From: Burkholderia stagnalis
GTDB taxonomy: Bacteria; Pseudomonadota; Gammaproteobacteria; Burkholderiales; Burkholderiaceae
Direction of reading: 5' to 3'
Assembly: GCF_902830275.1 (NCBI RefSeq)
Contig: NZ_CADESW010000027.1
Span: 1-64,000 of the forward strand
DNA length: 64,000 nt
Part shown: in pieces, positions 1 to 8,537 of the stretch
How the letters are laid out: the number at the start of each line of letters is the position of its first letter
Numbering within the stretch: the first letter of the stretch is position 1
Made by a program: the position numbers and the translations under genes
The notes under the pieces: generated by a model
Seen by the model: only the letters and a program-made list of their open reading frames with translations
The model's database searches: none
What the model was told of the DNA's origin: nothing

Positions 1-197
1 ATCCTCCGGTTGCCGGGAAATGCGTGCATTTTCCACCTGGGCACATCGATGCCGTTGGCCCGTGAGGATCCACCTCTTCCTCCGCACTCACATTCACGGG
101 TGGGACGCGTTCATTTCAATTCTCCACGGGCCTTCGTTATATGTGTGCTGCGGCAGCGCGCGCCGCGCGTGCATCGCGATGCGCCGCGGCCATCGCG

Positions 198-632
198 TCA
201 CGCGGTTTTCGCGACCGGATCCGCCTGCTCGTCCCGCTCCGCCGATTCGTGCAGCGTTTGCGCGGGCTGGATGCCGCCGCCGAACCACGGCACGTCCGCC
301 GACAGCGCCGCGGTATAGCGCGTCCAGCCGCGCGGGTTGCCGGCGAACAGCTTTGCGCAGATCGGCGCGGCGAGCGCGTCGCGGTCAAGTTCCGCGTCGA
401 GCAGCTGCTGTGGCCACAGGCAGAATGCGTGCAGCACGGCGCTCGCGAATTCGCGTACGGTCATGTGGTCGAACACGTGTTCGAGTAGCGGCAGGTCGGC
501 CAGCATCGGCCGGGTCGCGATCAGCGCGCCGATGGTGGCGTCGTCGCGCTCGCTTTCGAGCAGGCAGCTAAGGGTGTGCATCACGCTGCCGAGATGCAGC
601 AGCAGCGCGCGGCGTTCGAATGCTTCGTTCAT
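198..632 (-). CDS. Hypothetical protein, 144 aa
   Basis: I do not recognise this protein. It is 144 residues long, helical and leucine-rich in its first half, with no signal peptide or membrane segment. A run near residues 85-115 (KLFAGNPRGWTRYTAAL) reads like a conserved core, and the C-terminus is acidic and probably disordered. A good ribosome binding site (GGAGGATCC) lies 4-5 bases before the ATG, and codon use matches the neighbours, so it is likely a real gene. It stands alone: the next gene starts 254 bases away on the other strand. Function unknown. Confidence 0.6.
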   Translation of the reverse strand: MNEAFERRALLLHLGSVMHTLSCLLESERDDATIGALIATRPMLADLPLLEHVFDHMTVREFASAVLHAFCLWPQQLLDAELDRDALAAPICAKLFAGNPRGWTRYTAALSADVPWFGGGIQPAQTLHESAERDEQADPVAKTA

Positions 633-886
633 GAACGGATCCTCCGGCAGGGAGGTGTGAGCGGTGCGCGTTCAAGCCTCGACTGCAGTCCTGGAATAAA
701 AGGGTAGTAGTGCGCGGATGGAAGTCAAGCGGCGGGTGTCGCGGTGCGCAGGCCGGCGCAATGCGACCGGGCGTCTCAGTGCGGACGGCGGGCGAATTCG
801 GTATCGTCTTGTGCGGCGCGGCGTGCCCGCCGCGTTCCGGAGCCGGGGCCGGCCTGTCCACTCAATAACAAGGAGTCGAACGAACC

Positions 887-1300
887 ATGACCGCTGCCTA
901 TTTCAGCGTGCCGACGCTGGGCATGCTGGCCCTTGTCCATGTTTACTGGGCGTGCGGCGGCCGCCTGGGCAAACGCGCGGCGATTCCGGAGCTCGACGGC
1001 GAGCCGGTGCTGCGGCCATCCAGGGCCGGCACGTTCGCGGTCGCGGTGGCGCTTGCCGCCAGCGCATGCGTGGTGGCCGCACAGGCCGGCTGGCTGCCGC
1101 TCGTGCATTCGAGCGTGGTCGCTGCGGGCACCATCGTGCTCGCCCTGATCTTCGCGGTGCGGGCGGTCGGCGATTTCCGCTACGTCGGTTTCTTCAAGCG
1201 GATTCGCGGCTCGCGATTCGCGCGGCTCGACACGCTGTGCTATTCGCCGCTGTGCGCGGCGTTGTCGCTATCCATCGCATCGATGCTCTGGGCGCGTTGA
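887..1300 (+). CDS. DUF3995 family small membrane protein
   Basis: A 137-residue integral membrane protein with about four hydrophobic segments, at roughly residues 7-23, 47-66, 71-93 and 115-134. The N-terminal pattern (HVYWACGG, then a basic stretch) and the GDFRYVGFFKRIRGSRFARLD loop before the last helix are typical of DUF3995 proteins, whose function is not known. An AAGGAG ribosome binding site sits about 10 bases before the ATG. It is a single gene, convergent with the kptA homologue. The family assignment comes from recalled pattern rather than a search. Confidence 0.75.
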   Translation: MTAAYFSVPTLGMLALVHVYWACGGRLGKRAAIPELDGEPVLRPSRAGTFAVAVALAASACVVAAQAGWLPLVHSSVVAAGTIVLALIFAVRAVGDFRYVGFFKRIRGSRFARLDTLCYSPLCAALSLSIASMLWAR

Positions 1301-1335
1301 GCGGGGTGCTGCGGTGCGGTGGCGGTGTCCTCGTT

Positions 1336-1905
1336 TCAGCCGGCGGGTGCGTCGAGCAGCGACAGGAATTCGGCGGGGACGGCATCGGTGAGCCATACGC
1401 CGTTCTCGGCCATAAAGAAGCGGAAGCCGCGCTCGTGCATGTGCCGCGCGCGGATCGCGAGCACCACCGGCTTGCCGTAGCGCTTGCCGACTGAAATCGC
1501 CGTGCTCATGTCCTGCGACAGATGCACGTGATGGCGCGTGCCGGCCTTCAGCCCCTGTGCGCGGATCGAGTCGAGAAAGCGCGTCGCGGTGCCGTGATAG
1601 AGCACGTCGGGCGGTTGCCGCTCCGGATATTGCCGCCGCACGGCGGGCGTCGAATGGCCTTGCACCGCGCGGATGCGCCGGCCGTCGTCGGAAAGGGCAA
1701 AGCGCTTCTTGTCGTTGGTGGCGACCACGGCCTCGATCGTGGCCCGGTCGAGCTGGCGCCCGTGGCGGGCGGCGCCGGCGACGAGCGCGTCGATATCGGC
1801 CCAGCCTTCCGGGTCGAGCTGCAGACCGATCGCCTGCGGTTCATGGCGGAGCAGGTAGCTCAGGTATTTGCTGGTGTCGTCCAGCGTTTTCTTATGGGTA
1901 TGCAT
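1336..1905 (-). CDS. kptA: RNA 2'-phosphotransferase, KptA/Tpt1 family
   Basis: A 189-residue KptA/Tpt1 protein. In eukaryotes this enzyme transfers the 2'-phosphate left at a tRNA splice junction to NAD+, giving ADP-ribose 1'',2''-cyclic phosphate. The N-terminal winged-helix RNA-binding half carries SKYLSYLLRHEP, the family signature, and DKKRFALSDDGRRIRAVQGHS. The C-terminal ADP-ribosyltransferase-like half has LYHGT, then HHVHLS and GKPVVLAI. Length is normal for bacterial KptA. The gene is divergent from the gluconate dehydrogenase operon across a 525-bp gap. Its role in bacteria, which lack tRNA-splicing endonuclease substrates, is unresolved. Confidence 0.93.
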   Translation of the reverse strand: MHTHKKTLDDTSKYLSYLLRHEPQAIGLQLDPEGWADIDALVAGAARHGRQLDRATIEAVVATNDKKRFALSDDGRRIRAVQGHSTPAVRRQYPERQPPDVLYHGTATRFLDSIRAQGLKAGTRHHVHLSQDMSTAISVGKRYGKPVVLAIRARHMHERGFRFFMAENGVWLTDAVPAEFLSLLDAPAG

Positions 1906-2430
1906 ATCGGGGCGTGAGCGTACCAGCTTTTGGTCGCAGGCACACGATTTCCCTGATCGTTGCGCGCGCCGCGCATGGATTCCTGGATTGTTGCGATTTT
2001 CGACTCAGTGAATTGCGGCAAAATGCCTCGAAATGGAACCGGTTCCATTTATAATTCGCCGGATCGTCGATCCGGGCCGCCGAGAAGGCCGGGCCGGGCA
2101 TACCTTTCTTGCTGTCAGCGGGAGCGGTGACTAAGTTGATAAAGCCCGTGGCGACAAAGGGCGGATTCGGGCCGACCGGCACGCATTCGTCAGATGAAAA
2201 GACCCGCAAGAGGTCGATACGCTTTGGACTCCGAGAGATCGGGCGCGAAAGCGGTTGTATGACGGTGCAGGCTGCGCGCGTTGCGCAAGGTCGCAGTCTG
2301 CATCTTGTTTGTTAGTGAAGCGAAAGAAATAGGCGGCCGGGCGCATTGCGGCCCGGCCGACGCGTGCCGCGCCCGGCGCATGCCGCCTGCGCGCGTTCGA
2401 AGCGCTGTCCCCAACGATCATCACCCGACC
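1906..2430. other. Long divergent intergenic region, kptA / gluconate dehydrogenase
   Basis: This 525-bp gap holds no convincing gene. It is noticeably richer in A+T around 1920-2060 than its flanks, as expected for promoters. It contains the 20-bp palindrome and TATAAT box listed separately. The remaining 370 or so bases up to the downstream start codon would form an unusually long 5' leader if that TATAAT box is the real promoter. Short open frames in the leader lack ribosome binding sites. Confidence 0.5.
2031..2055 (+). promoter_or_regulatory. Perfect 20-bp LacI-type palindrome abutting a TATAAT box
   Basis: The sequence AAATGGAACCGGTTCCATTT (2031-2050) is a perfect inverted repeat centred on CG. 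Its core, TGGAACCGGTTCCA, has the symmetry of LacI/GalR-family operators and closely resembles the PtxS operator core known from Pseudomonas 2-ketogluconate genes (TGAAACCGGTTTCA). A consensus -10 hexamer TATAAT (2050-2055) follows directly, so a bound repressor would block RNA polymerase. No LacI-family gene lies in the window, so the regulator must be encoded elsewhere. Confidence 0.65.
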
Positions 2431-3171
2431 ATGTCCACGCCACCCGACAAACCCAATTCGCGCCGTCATTTCCTGCGCTCGTCGGTCGCGCTCGTGCCGA
2501 TCGCGTCGCTCGCCGGCTGCGACCTGCGCCCGTCGTCGACGCCCGCGACGACGGCCGGCAACGCGCCCGCCGAATCGGCCGACGCCGCGCGCGCGCCCTA
2601 CAAGCCGACCTTCTTCGACGGCAAGGAGTGGGCGTTCGTCCAGGCGGCCGTCGATCGCCTGATTCCCGCCGATGCCGAAGGCCCCGGTGCGCTCGACGCC
2701 GGCGTGCCCGAGTTCATCGACCGCCAGATGGAGACGCCTTATGCGCACGGCGCGCTGTGGTACATGCAGGGGCCGTTCCAGCAGGGCGTGCCGGAGCTCG
2801 GCTACCAGCTGAAGCTCGTGCCGCGCGACATATACCGGCTCGGCATCGCGGCCGTCGACCGGTTCTGCACGAAAGCGCACGGCAAGGCATTCGCGGATCT
2901 CGATGCGGCCGCGCGCGACGCGGTGCTCGGCGCGCTCGAGAAGGGCAGCGCGCCGATCGACGACGTGCCGCCGGCCGTGTTCTTCGGTCAGTTGCTGCAG
3001 AACACGCGCGAAGGGTATTTCTGCGATCCGGTCCACGGCGGCAATCGCGGGATGGCGGCATGGAAGATGATCGGGTTTCCCGGCGCGCGCGCGGACTTCA
3101 TGGATTTCGTCAACCAGAACGGCAAGCCGTATCCGTACGGGCCGGTCTCGATCAACGGGGAGCGTAGCTGA
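2431..3171 (+). CDS. Gluconate 2-dehydrogenase-type subunit 3 (small subunit), Tat-exported
   Basis: A 246-residue small subunit of a membrane-bound flavocytochrome dehydrogenase. The N-terminus has a twin-arginine signal (SRRHFLRSS, then a hydrophobic stretch ending in a lipobox-like LAGC), so it can carry the cofactor-loaded large subunit through the Tat system. The mature part matches the gluconate 2-dehydrogenase subunit 3 family (LIPADAEGPGALDAGVPEFIDRQM). I chose ATG 2431 because the signal peptide starts there; an upstream in-frame extension lacks a ribosome binding site. Its stop overlaps the next start by one base, so the genes are translationally coupled. The natural substrate could be gluconate, 2-ketogluconate or a polyol. 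Confidence 0.88.
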   Translation: MSTPPDKPNSRRHFLRSSVALVPIASLAGCDLRPSSTPATTAGNAPAESADAARAPYKPTFFDGKEWAFVQAAVDRLIPADAEGPGALDAGVPEFIDRQMETPYAHGALWYMQGPFQQGVPELGYQLKLVPRDIYRLGIAAVDRFCTKAHGKAFADLDAAARDAVLGALEKGSAPIDDVPPAVFFGQLLQNTREGYFCDPVHGGNRGMAAWKMIGFPGARADFMDFVNQNGKPYPYGPVSINGERS

Positions 3172-4949
3172 TGGCCGCTGAGAAAAAACCGCACGTCGAT
3201 GCGGTCATCGTCGGCTTCGGCTGGACCGGCGCGATTCTCGCGAAGGAACTGACCGAAGCGGGCATGAAGGTGGTCGCGCTCGAGCGCGGCGAATATCGCG
3301 ACACGTATCCGGACGGCGCGTATCCGAACACGATCGACGAGCTGACCTACAACATCCGCAAGAAGCTGTTCCTCGACCTGTCGAAGACCACCGTGTCGAT
3401 CCGCCACGGCGTGCAGGACACGGCGCTGCCGTACCGCCAGCTCGCGGCGTTCCTGCCGGGCGAGGGCGTCGGCGGCGCGGGGCTGCACTGGTCGGGCGTG
3501 CATTTCCGCATCGCGCCGGAGGAGCTGCGGCTGCGCAGCCACTACGAGGAGCGCTACGGCAGGAAGTTCATCCCCGAAGGGATGACGATCCAGGACACGG
3601 GCGTCACGTACGACGAGCTCGAACCGCACTTCGACTTCGCCGAGAAGGTGTTCGGCACGTCGGGGCAGGCGTACAAGGTCGACGGCAAGGTGGTCGGCGA
3701 CGGCAACGTGTTCGACGCGCATCGCAGCGACAATTTCCCGCTGCCCGCGCAGCTCAACACGTATTCGGCGCAGCGCTTCTTCGACGCGGCGAAATCGCTC
3801 GGCCTGCATCCGTACCGGCTGCCGTCCGCGAACACGTCCGGGCCGTACACGAACCCGTACGGCGTGCAGATGGGCCCGTGCAACTTCTGCGGCTACTGCA
3901 GCGGCTATGCGTGCTACATGTACTCGAAGGCGTCGCCGAACCTGAACATCCTGCCCGCGCTGAAGCAGGCGCCGAACTTCGAGCTGCGCTCGAAATGCCA
4001 CGTGCTGCGCGTCGATCTCGACGACACCAAGAAGCGCGCGACGGGCGTCACCTACGTCGATCCGGCCGGCCGCGAAGTGCACCAGCCGGCCGATCTCGTG
4101 ATCCTCGCCGCATTCCAGTACCACAACGTGCACCTGCTGCTGCTGTCGGGCATCGGCAAGCCGTACGACCCGATCTCCGGCGAAGGCGTGGTGGGCCGCA
4201 ATTTCGCGTACCAGAACCTGTCGACGATCAAGGCGTTCTTCGACAAGGACACCTACACGAACCCGTTCATCGGCGCGGGCGGCAACGGCGTCGCGGTCGA
4301 CGATTTCAACGCGGACAACTTCGACCACGGCCCGCTCGGCTTCGTCGGCGGCTCGCCGCTGTGGGTGAACCAGGCCGGCGTGAAGCCGATCAGCGGCATC
4401 GCGACGCCGCCCGGCACGCCGCAGTGGGGCTCGGCGTGGAAGAAGGCGGTCAAGGACAACTACGCGCACACGATCTCGATGGACGCGCACGGCACCAACA
4501 TGTCGTACCGCGACGTGTACCTCGATCTCGATCCGACCTATCGCGATTCGTACGGCCAGCCGCTGCTGCGGATGACGTTCGACTGGAAGGACAACGACAT
4601 CAGGATGGCGCAGTACGTGACCGGCCGGATGAAGAAGATCGCCGAGGCGATGGGGCCGAAGGCGATCGGCGTATCGACGCGCGAGTTCGGCAAGCGCTTC
4701 GATTCGCGCCAGTACCAGACGACTCACCTCGTCGGCGGCGCGGTGATGGGCACCGATCCGAAGACGAGCGTGCTCAACCGCTACCTGCAAAGCTGGGACG
4801 TGCACAACGTGTTCGTGATGGGTGCGTCGGCGCTGCCGCAGGGCATCGGCTACAACCCGACCGGGATCATCGCGGCGCTGGCCTACTGGTCGGCGCGGGC
4901 GATCCGCGAGCAATACCTGAAAAACCCCGCTCCGCTGGTGACCGTATGA
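3171..4949 (+). CDS. GMC-family FAD dehydrogenase large subunit, gluconate 2-dehydrogenase-like
   Basis: A 592-residue GMC oxidoreductase, the catalytic flavoprotein of the complex. The FAD-binding GxGxxG motif (VIVGFGWTGAILAKE) lies at residues 10-25. The conserved C-terminal GMC segment contains THLVGGAVMGTDP and ends near GYNPTGIIAALAYWSARAI. A cysteine cluster, C237-x2-C240-x2-C243-x4-C248, sits mid-protein and could hold an iron-sulfur centre, as in related FAD-dependent dehydrogenases. There is no own signal peptide, so export probably depends on the Tat-targeted small subunit. It is expected to oxidise an aldonic acid or sugar acid in the periplasm and pass electrons to the cytochrome encoded next. 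Confidence 0.9.
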   Translation: MAAEKKPHVDAVIVGFGWTGAILAKELTEAGMKVVALERGEYRDTYPDGAYPNTIDELTYNIRKKLFLDLSKTTVSIRHGVQDTALPYRQLAAFLPGEGVGGAGLHWSGVHFRIAPEELRLRSHYEERYGRKFIPEGMTIQDTGVTYDELEPHFDFAEKVFGTSGQAYKVDGKVVGDGNVFDAHRSDNFPLPAQLNTYSAQRFFDAAKSLGLHPYRLPSANTSGPYTNPYGVQMGPCNFCGYCSGYACYMYSKASPNLNILPALKQAPNFELRSKCHVLRVDLDDTKKRATGVTYVDPAGREVHQPADLVILAAFQYHNVHLLLLSGIGKPYDPISGEGVVGRNFAYQNLSTIKAFFDKDTYTNPFIGAGGNGVAVDDFNADNFDHGPLGFVGGSPLWVNQAGVKPISGIATPPGTPQWGSAWKKAVKDNYAHTISMDAHGTNMSYRDVYLDLDPTYRDSYGQPLLRMTFDWKDNDIRMAQYVTGRMKKIAEAMGPKAIGVSTREFGKRFDSRQYQTTHLVGGAVMGTDPKTSVLNRYLQSWDVHNVFVMGASALPQGIGYNPTGIIAALAYWSARAIREQYLKNPAPLVTV

Positions 4950-6388
4950 AGCGCACGACACGAGACAACGCCGCGCGCCGCACGGCGCGCGTACTGGCGG
5001 CCGGTGCGGCCTGGCTGGCGTTCGGGCTGGCGAGCGGCGCGGCCATCGCGCAGCCGGCAGCCGCGCCCGTGGCGGGCGCATCCGCTTCGGCCGCACCCGC
5101 ACCCGCACCCGCTTCGGCCACGTCTGCCGCCCCGCAATCCGCGAATGCGCTCGTCGCGCGCGGCGCGTATCTCGCCCGCGCGGGCGACTGCGTCGCGTGC
5201 CACACCGCGAGCGGCGGCAAGCCGTTTGCCGGCGGGCTGAAGTTCGACACGCCGATCGGCGCGATCTACTCGACCAACATCACGCCCGACCCGAGGACGG
5301 GCCTCGGCGGCTGGACGCTCGAGGAGTTCGACCGCGCGCTGCGCGCGGGCGTGCGCAAGAACGGCGATACGCTGTACCCGGCGATGCCGTTCCCGTCGTA
5401 CGCGCGCCTCACCGGCGACGACGTGAAGGCGCTCTACGCGTACTTCATGCACGGCGTCGCGCCGGTGCAGCAGGAGAACCGCCCGGTCGACATCGTGTGG
5501 CCGCTGTCGATGCGCTGGCCGCTCGGCTTCTGGCGCAAGCTGTTCGCGCCGACGCCGAAGCCGTTCGATGCCGCGCCGTACCCCGATCCGGTGCTCGCGC
5601 GCGGCGCATACCTCGTGCAGGGGCTCGGCCACTGCGGCGCGTGCCATACGCCGCGCGCGCCGACGATGCAGGAGCGCGGGCTGACCGACGCGGACGGCCC
5701 GGACTTCCTGGCCGGCGGCGCGGCGATCGACGGCTGGGTGCCGACGAGCCTGCGCGGCGAGCCGCGCACCGGGTTCGGCGCGTGGACGGAAGCGGAAATC
5801 GTGCAGTTCCTGAAGACCGGCCGCACGGCGCGCACCGCCGCGTTCGGCGGGATGACGGACGTGGTCGGCCACAGCATGCAGCACCTGACCGACGACGACC
5901 TCACGGCGATCGCGCGCTACCTGAAGACGCTGCCGCCGAAGGTGCAGGGCGAGACGCCGTACGCGTACGACGCGGCGGCCGCGAAGGCGCTGCAGGCCGG
6001 CGACGCGAGCAAGCCGGGTGCGGCGGTGTACCGCGACAACTGCATGGCCTGCCACCGCAGCGACGGCCGCGGCTACACGCGCGTGTTCCCGGCGCTCGGC
6101 GGCAACCCGGTCGTGCAGGGCGACGATCCGACCTCGGTGATCCACGTCGTGCTGGCGGGCAGCGCGCTGAAGGGCACGCACACCGCGCCGTCGACCTTCA
6201 CGATGCCGCCGTTCGGCTGGCGTCTGTCGGACCAGGAGGTCGCGGACGTCGCGAACTTCGTGCGCACGAGCTGGGGCAATACGGGCTCGCCCGTCACCGC
6301 CGCGCAGGTCGCGAAGGTGCGCAAGGCGACGCCGGGCACGCGCCCCGAGCCGCCGCCGGGCGCGCGCTATCCGCAGGCGGCCCGCTGA
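4946..6388 (+). CDS. Triheme cytochrome c subunit of the dehydrogenase
   Basis: A 480-residue periplasmic cytochrome with three CxxCH heme sites: C82 (CVACH), C230 (CGACH) and C366 (CMACH). The N-terminus is a Sec signal peptide ending in AIAQ, followed by an Ala/Pro/Ser-rich linker of about 40 residues. The three-heme layout is that of gluconate, alcohol and sorbitol dehydrogenase cytochromes, which deliver electrons to membrane ubiquinone. The start overlaps the previous stop (ATGA), showing coupling. I chose ATG 4946 because it gives a proper signal peptide; the much longer upstream open frame only overlaps the flavoprotein gene. Confidence 0.92.
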   Translation: MKRTTRDNAARRTARVLAAGAAWLAFGLASGAAIAQPAAAPVAGASASAAPAPAPASATSAAPQSANALVARGAYLARAGDCVACHTASGGKPFAGGLKFDTPIGAIYSTNITPDPRTGLGGWTLEEFDRALRAGVRKNGDTLYPAMPFPSYARLTGDDVKALYAYFMHGVAPVQQENRPVDIVWPLSMRWPLGFWRKLFAPTPKPFDAAPYPDPVLARGAYLVQGLGHCGACHTPRAPTMQERGLTDADGPDFLAGGAAIDGWVPTSLRGEPRTGFGAWTEAEIVQFLKTGRTARTAAFGGMTDVVGHSMQHLTDDDLTAIARYLKTLPPKVQGETPYAYDAAAAKALQAGDASKPGAAVYRDNCMACHRSDGRGYTRVFPALGGNPVVQGDDPTSVIHVVLAGSALKGTHTAPSTFTMPPFGWRLSDQEVADVANFVRTSWGNTGSPVTAAQVAKVRKATPGTRPEPPPGARYPQAAR

Positions 6389-6533
6389 CCGGGGCAAGGC
6401 GACCGGGGCAAGGCGACCGGGCCTAGGCAACCGGGCCTAGGCGACCAGGCCTAGGCAACTGGGCCCAGGCAACCGGGCCCAGGCAACCGGGCCCAGGCAA
6501 CCGGGCCCAGGCAACCGGGCCCAGGCAACCGGC
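6387..6533. repeat. 14-bp tandem repeat (minisatellite), about 10 copies
   Basis: Ten consecutive 14-bp units run from 6387 to 6526, plus a partial copy to 6533. They begin in the stop codon of the cytochrome gene. The consensus is AACCGGGCCCAGGC. The first five units diverge (GACCGGGGCAAGGC, GACCGGGCCTAGGC and similar), while the last four full units are identical. This gradient from divergent to homogeneous suggests recent slippage at the 3' end. The unit length is not a multiple of three, and nothing suggests that it is translated. Confidence 0.9.
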
Positions 6534-6717
6534 CGCGGCGCGCGCCGCGGCCGTCGCCGGAATCTCGCCGAATCCCCGCGCATTTCGTCCCCAAACCCAC
6601 CGCATTGTCCCGCATCGCGCCGCCGCCCGTGAATTTTTCGCGGCGGCGCGCCATTTCTCCCGCCTCATCCCTTATCCTTGAACCTTACTAAACGGTTACA
6701 CAGACAAGGGAGGGGGG
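6389..6717. other. Gap between cytochrome and antiporter genes
   Basis: The 329-bp gap holds the minisatellite in its first half. The second half has a G+C-rich run and then an A+T-richer stretch (around 6665-6700) that is the likely antiporter promoter, followed by a purine-rich ribosome binding site AGGGAGGGG just before ATG 6718. I see no clear intrinsic terminator for the upstream operon. Confidence 0.45.
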
Positions 6718-8439
6718 ATGCCACATGACGTCAGCCTGATTGCTTTGCTCGCGGCCGGTTTCGGTCTCGCGATGATCTTCGGTTATCTCGCGTCGCTGCT
6801 GAAGATGCCGCCGCTGGTCGGCTATCTGCTCGCCGGGGTCGTGATCGGCCCCGGAACGCCCGGCTTCGTCGGCGATCTGTCGCTCGCGCAGCAGCTCGCC
6901 GAGGTCGGCGTGATGCTGCTGATGTTCGGGGTCGGGCTGCATTTCTCGCTCGGCGACCTGCTCGCGGTGCGCAAGATCGCGCTGCCCGGCGCGATCGTGC
7001 AGATCACGGTGGCGACGCTGCTCGGCGGCGGGCTCGCGCTCGCCTGGGACTGGAGCATCGGCGCGGCGCTCGTGTTCGGGCTCGCGCTGTCGGTCGCGAG
7101 CACCGTCGTGCTGTTGCGCGCACTCGAGGGGCGCGGGCTCGTCGAATCGGTGAACGGGCGCATCGCGGTCGGCTGGCTCGTCGTCGAGGATCTCGTGATG
7201 GTGCTCGTGCTGGTGCTGCTGCCGCCCGTCGCGGGGCTGCTCGGCGGCACGCCGCCCGGCGGCGCGCACGCGGCCGGCGGCAGCCTGTGGGGCACGCTCG
7301 GCGTCACGATGCTGAAGGTGGCCGCGTTCATCGCGCTGATGCTCGTGGTCGGCAAGCGGGTGTTTCCGCGCATCCTGTGGCTCGTGGCCCGCACCGGCTC
7401 GCGCGAGCTGTTCACGCTGTGCATGATCGCGGCGGCGGTCGGCATCGCGTTTGGCGCGGCGAAGCTGTTCGACGTGTCGTTCGCGCTCGGCGCGTTCTTC
7501 GCCGGGATGATGATGCGCGAATCCGAATTCAGCCGGCGCGCGGCCGACGAGACGCTGCCGCTGCGCGACGCGTTCTCCGTGCTGTTCTTCATCTCGGTCG
7601 GCATGCTGTTCGACCCGAAGGTGCTGCTCGACGAGCCGCTGCACGTGATCGAGGTCGCGGCGATCGTGCTGGTCGGCAAGACGCTCGCGGCGGTCGCGCT
7701 CGTGCTTGCGTTCCGCTATCCGCTCAATACGGCGCTGATCGTCGGCGCGGGCCTCGCGCAGATCGGCGAGTTCTCGTTCATCCTCGCCGGGCTCGGCCAT
7801 TCGCTCGGGCTGCTGTCGCCGGAAGGGCAGAACCTGATCCTCGCAGTCGCGCTGATCTCGATCGCGCTGAATTCGCTCGCGTTCGCGATGATCGATCCGG
7901 CGCTCGCGTGGATCCGCAAGCATTCGGCGTTCGCGCGGCGGCTCGACGCGCGCGACGATCCGCTCGCCGCGCTGCCGATGTCCACGCCGCAGACCCACCT
8001 GACCGGGCAGGTCGTGATCGTCGGCTACGGCAAGGTTGGCGCGCGGATCGCGCAGGCGCTCGACGAGCGCCGGATTGCGTATGTGGTGGTCGAGCAGAAC
8101 CGCGAGATCGTCGAGAAGCTGCGCGAAGACGGCGTCGCGGCGGTGTCCGGCGATGCGGTCGAGCCGATCGTGCTCGTGCAGGCGCACATCGCGCGCGCGG
8201 GGATGCTCGTCGTCACGCTGCCGGACGTGTTCGACGTGCGGCAGATCGTCGAGATCTCGCGCACGCTGAACCCGTCGCTGGAGGTCGCGCTGTGCACGAA
8301 CAGCGGCGACGAGGCCGCGCTGCTCGCGAGCGAGGGCGTCGGCACGGTGTTCATGGGCGAGACGGAGCTGGCGCGCGGGATGACCGACCACGTGCTCGCG
8401 CGGATGACGATGCCGGCCGCGCCCGCCCACGCGCATTGA
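6718..8439 (+). CDS. CPA2 family cation/proton antiporter with RCK domain (KefB/YbaL-like)
   Basis: A 573-residue monovalent cation:proton antiporter-2 protein. About 12 hydrophobic segments fill residues 5-395. These include the conserved PPLVGYLLAGVVIGPG helix pair and SFALGAFFAGMMMRESE. A cytoplasmic TrkA-N/RCK nucleotide-binding domain begins near residue 430 (VVIVGYGKVGARIAQAL). The length and single RCK domain resemble YbaL/KefB proteins, which exchange K+ or Na+ for H+ and are gated by nucleotides or glutathione adducts. It has its own promoter region and stands alone, convergent with the next gene. Confidence 0.9.
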   Translation: MPHDVSLIALLAAGFGLAMIFGYLASLLKMPPLVGYLLAGVVIGPGTPGFVGDLSLAQQLAEVGVMLLMFGVGLHFSLGDLLAVRKIALPGAIVQITVATLLGGGLALAWDWSIGAALVFGLALSVASTVVLLRALEGRGLVESVNGRIAVGWLVVEDLVMVLVLVLLPPVAGLLGGTPPGGAHAAGGSLWGTLGVTMLKVAAFIALMLVVGKRVFPRILWLVARTGSRELFTLCMIAAAVGIAFGAAKLFDVSFALGAFFAGMMMRESEFSRRAADETLPLRDAFSVLFFISVGMLFDPKVLLDEPLHVIEVAAIVLVGKTLAAVALVLAFRYPLNTALIVGAGLAQIGEFSFILAGLGHSLGLLSPEGQNLILAVALISIALNSLAFAMIDPALAWIRKHSAFARRLDARDDPLAALPMSTPQTHLTGQVVIVGYGKVGARIAQALDERRIAYVVVEQNREIVEKLREDGVAAVSGDAVEPIVLVQAHIARAGMLVVTLPDVFDVRQIVEISRTLNPSLEVALCTNSGDEAALLASEGVGTVFMGETELARGMTDHVLARMTMPAAPAHAH

Positions 8440-8537
8440 CGAACGGCGCCGGCGCACGCGTGTCGACACGCGCGCCGGGCCGTCCTCTCAGTAGAACGTC
8501 TCGAGCGTCAGGAAGCGTCGGAGGGCGGGGGCAACGG

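Noticed and set aside
2109..2315. 68-codon open frame in the leader of the dehydrogenase operon
   Set aside because: No ribosome binding site, no recognisable protein features, and its codon use is unlike real genes in the window.
2988..5108. 706-codon minus-strand open frame
   Set aside because: It is antisense to the GMC flavoprotein gene and has an Arg/Val/His-rich composition typical of shadow frames.
6423..6668. Minus-strand open frame over the 14-bp repeat with a Gly/Pro/Leu-rich repeat protein
   Set aside because: The repeating sequence simply reflects the minisatellite; there is no ribosome binding site or normal codon use.
8440..8537. Terminator between the antiporter and the PBP3-type gene
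   Set aside because: There is a GCGTGTCGACACGC palindrome, but no T-tract on either strand, and the stem is short.
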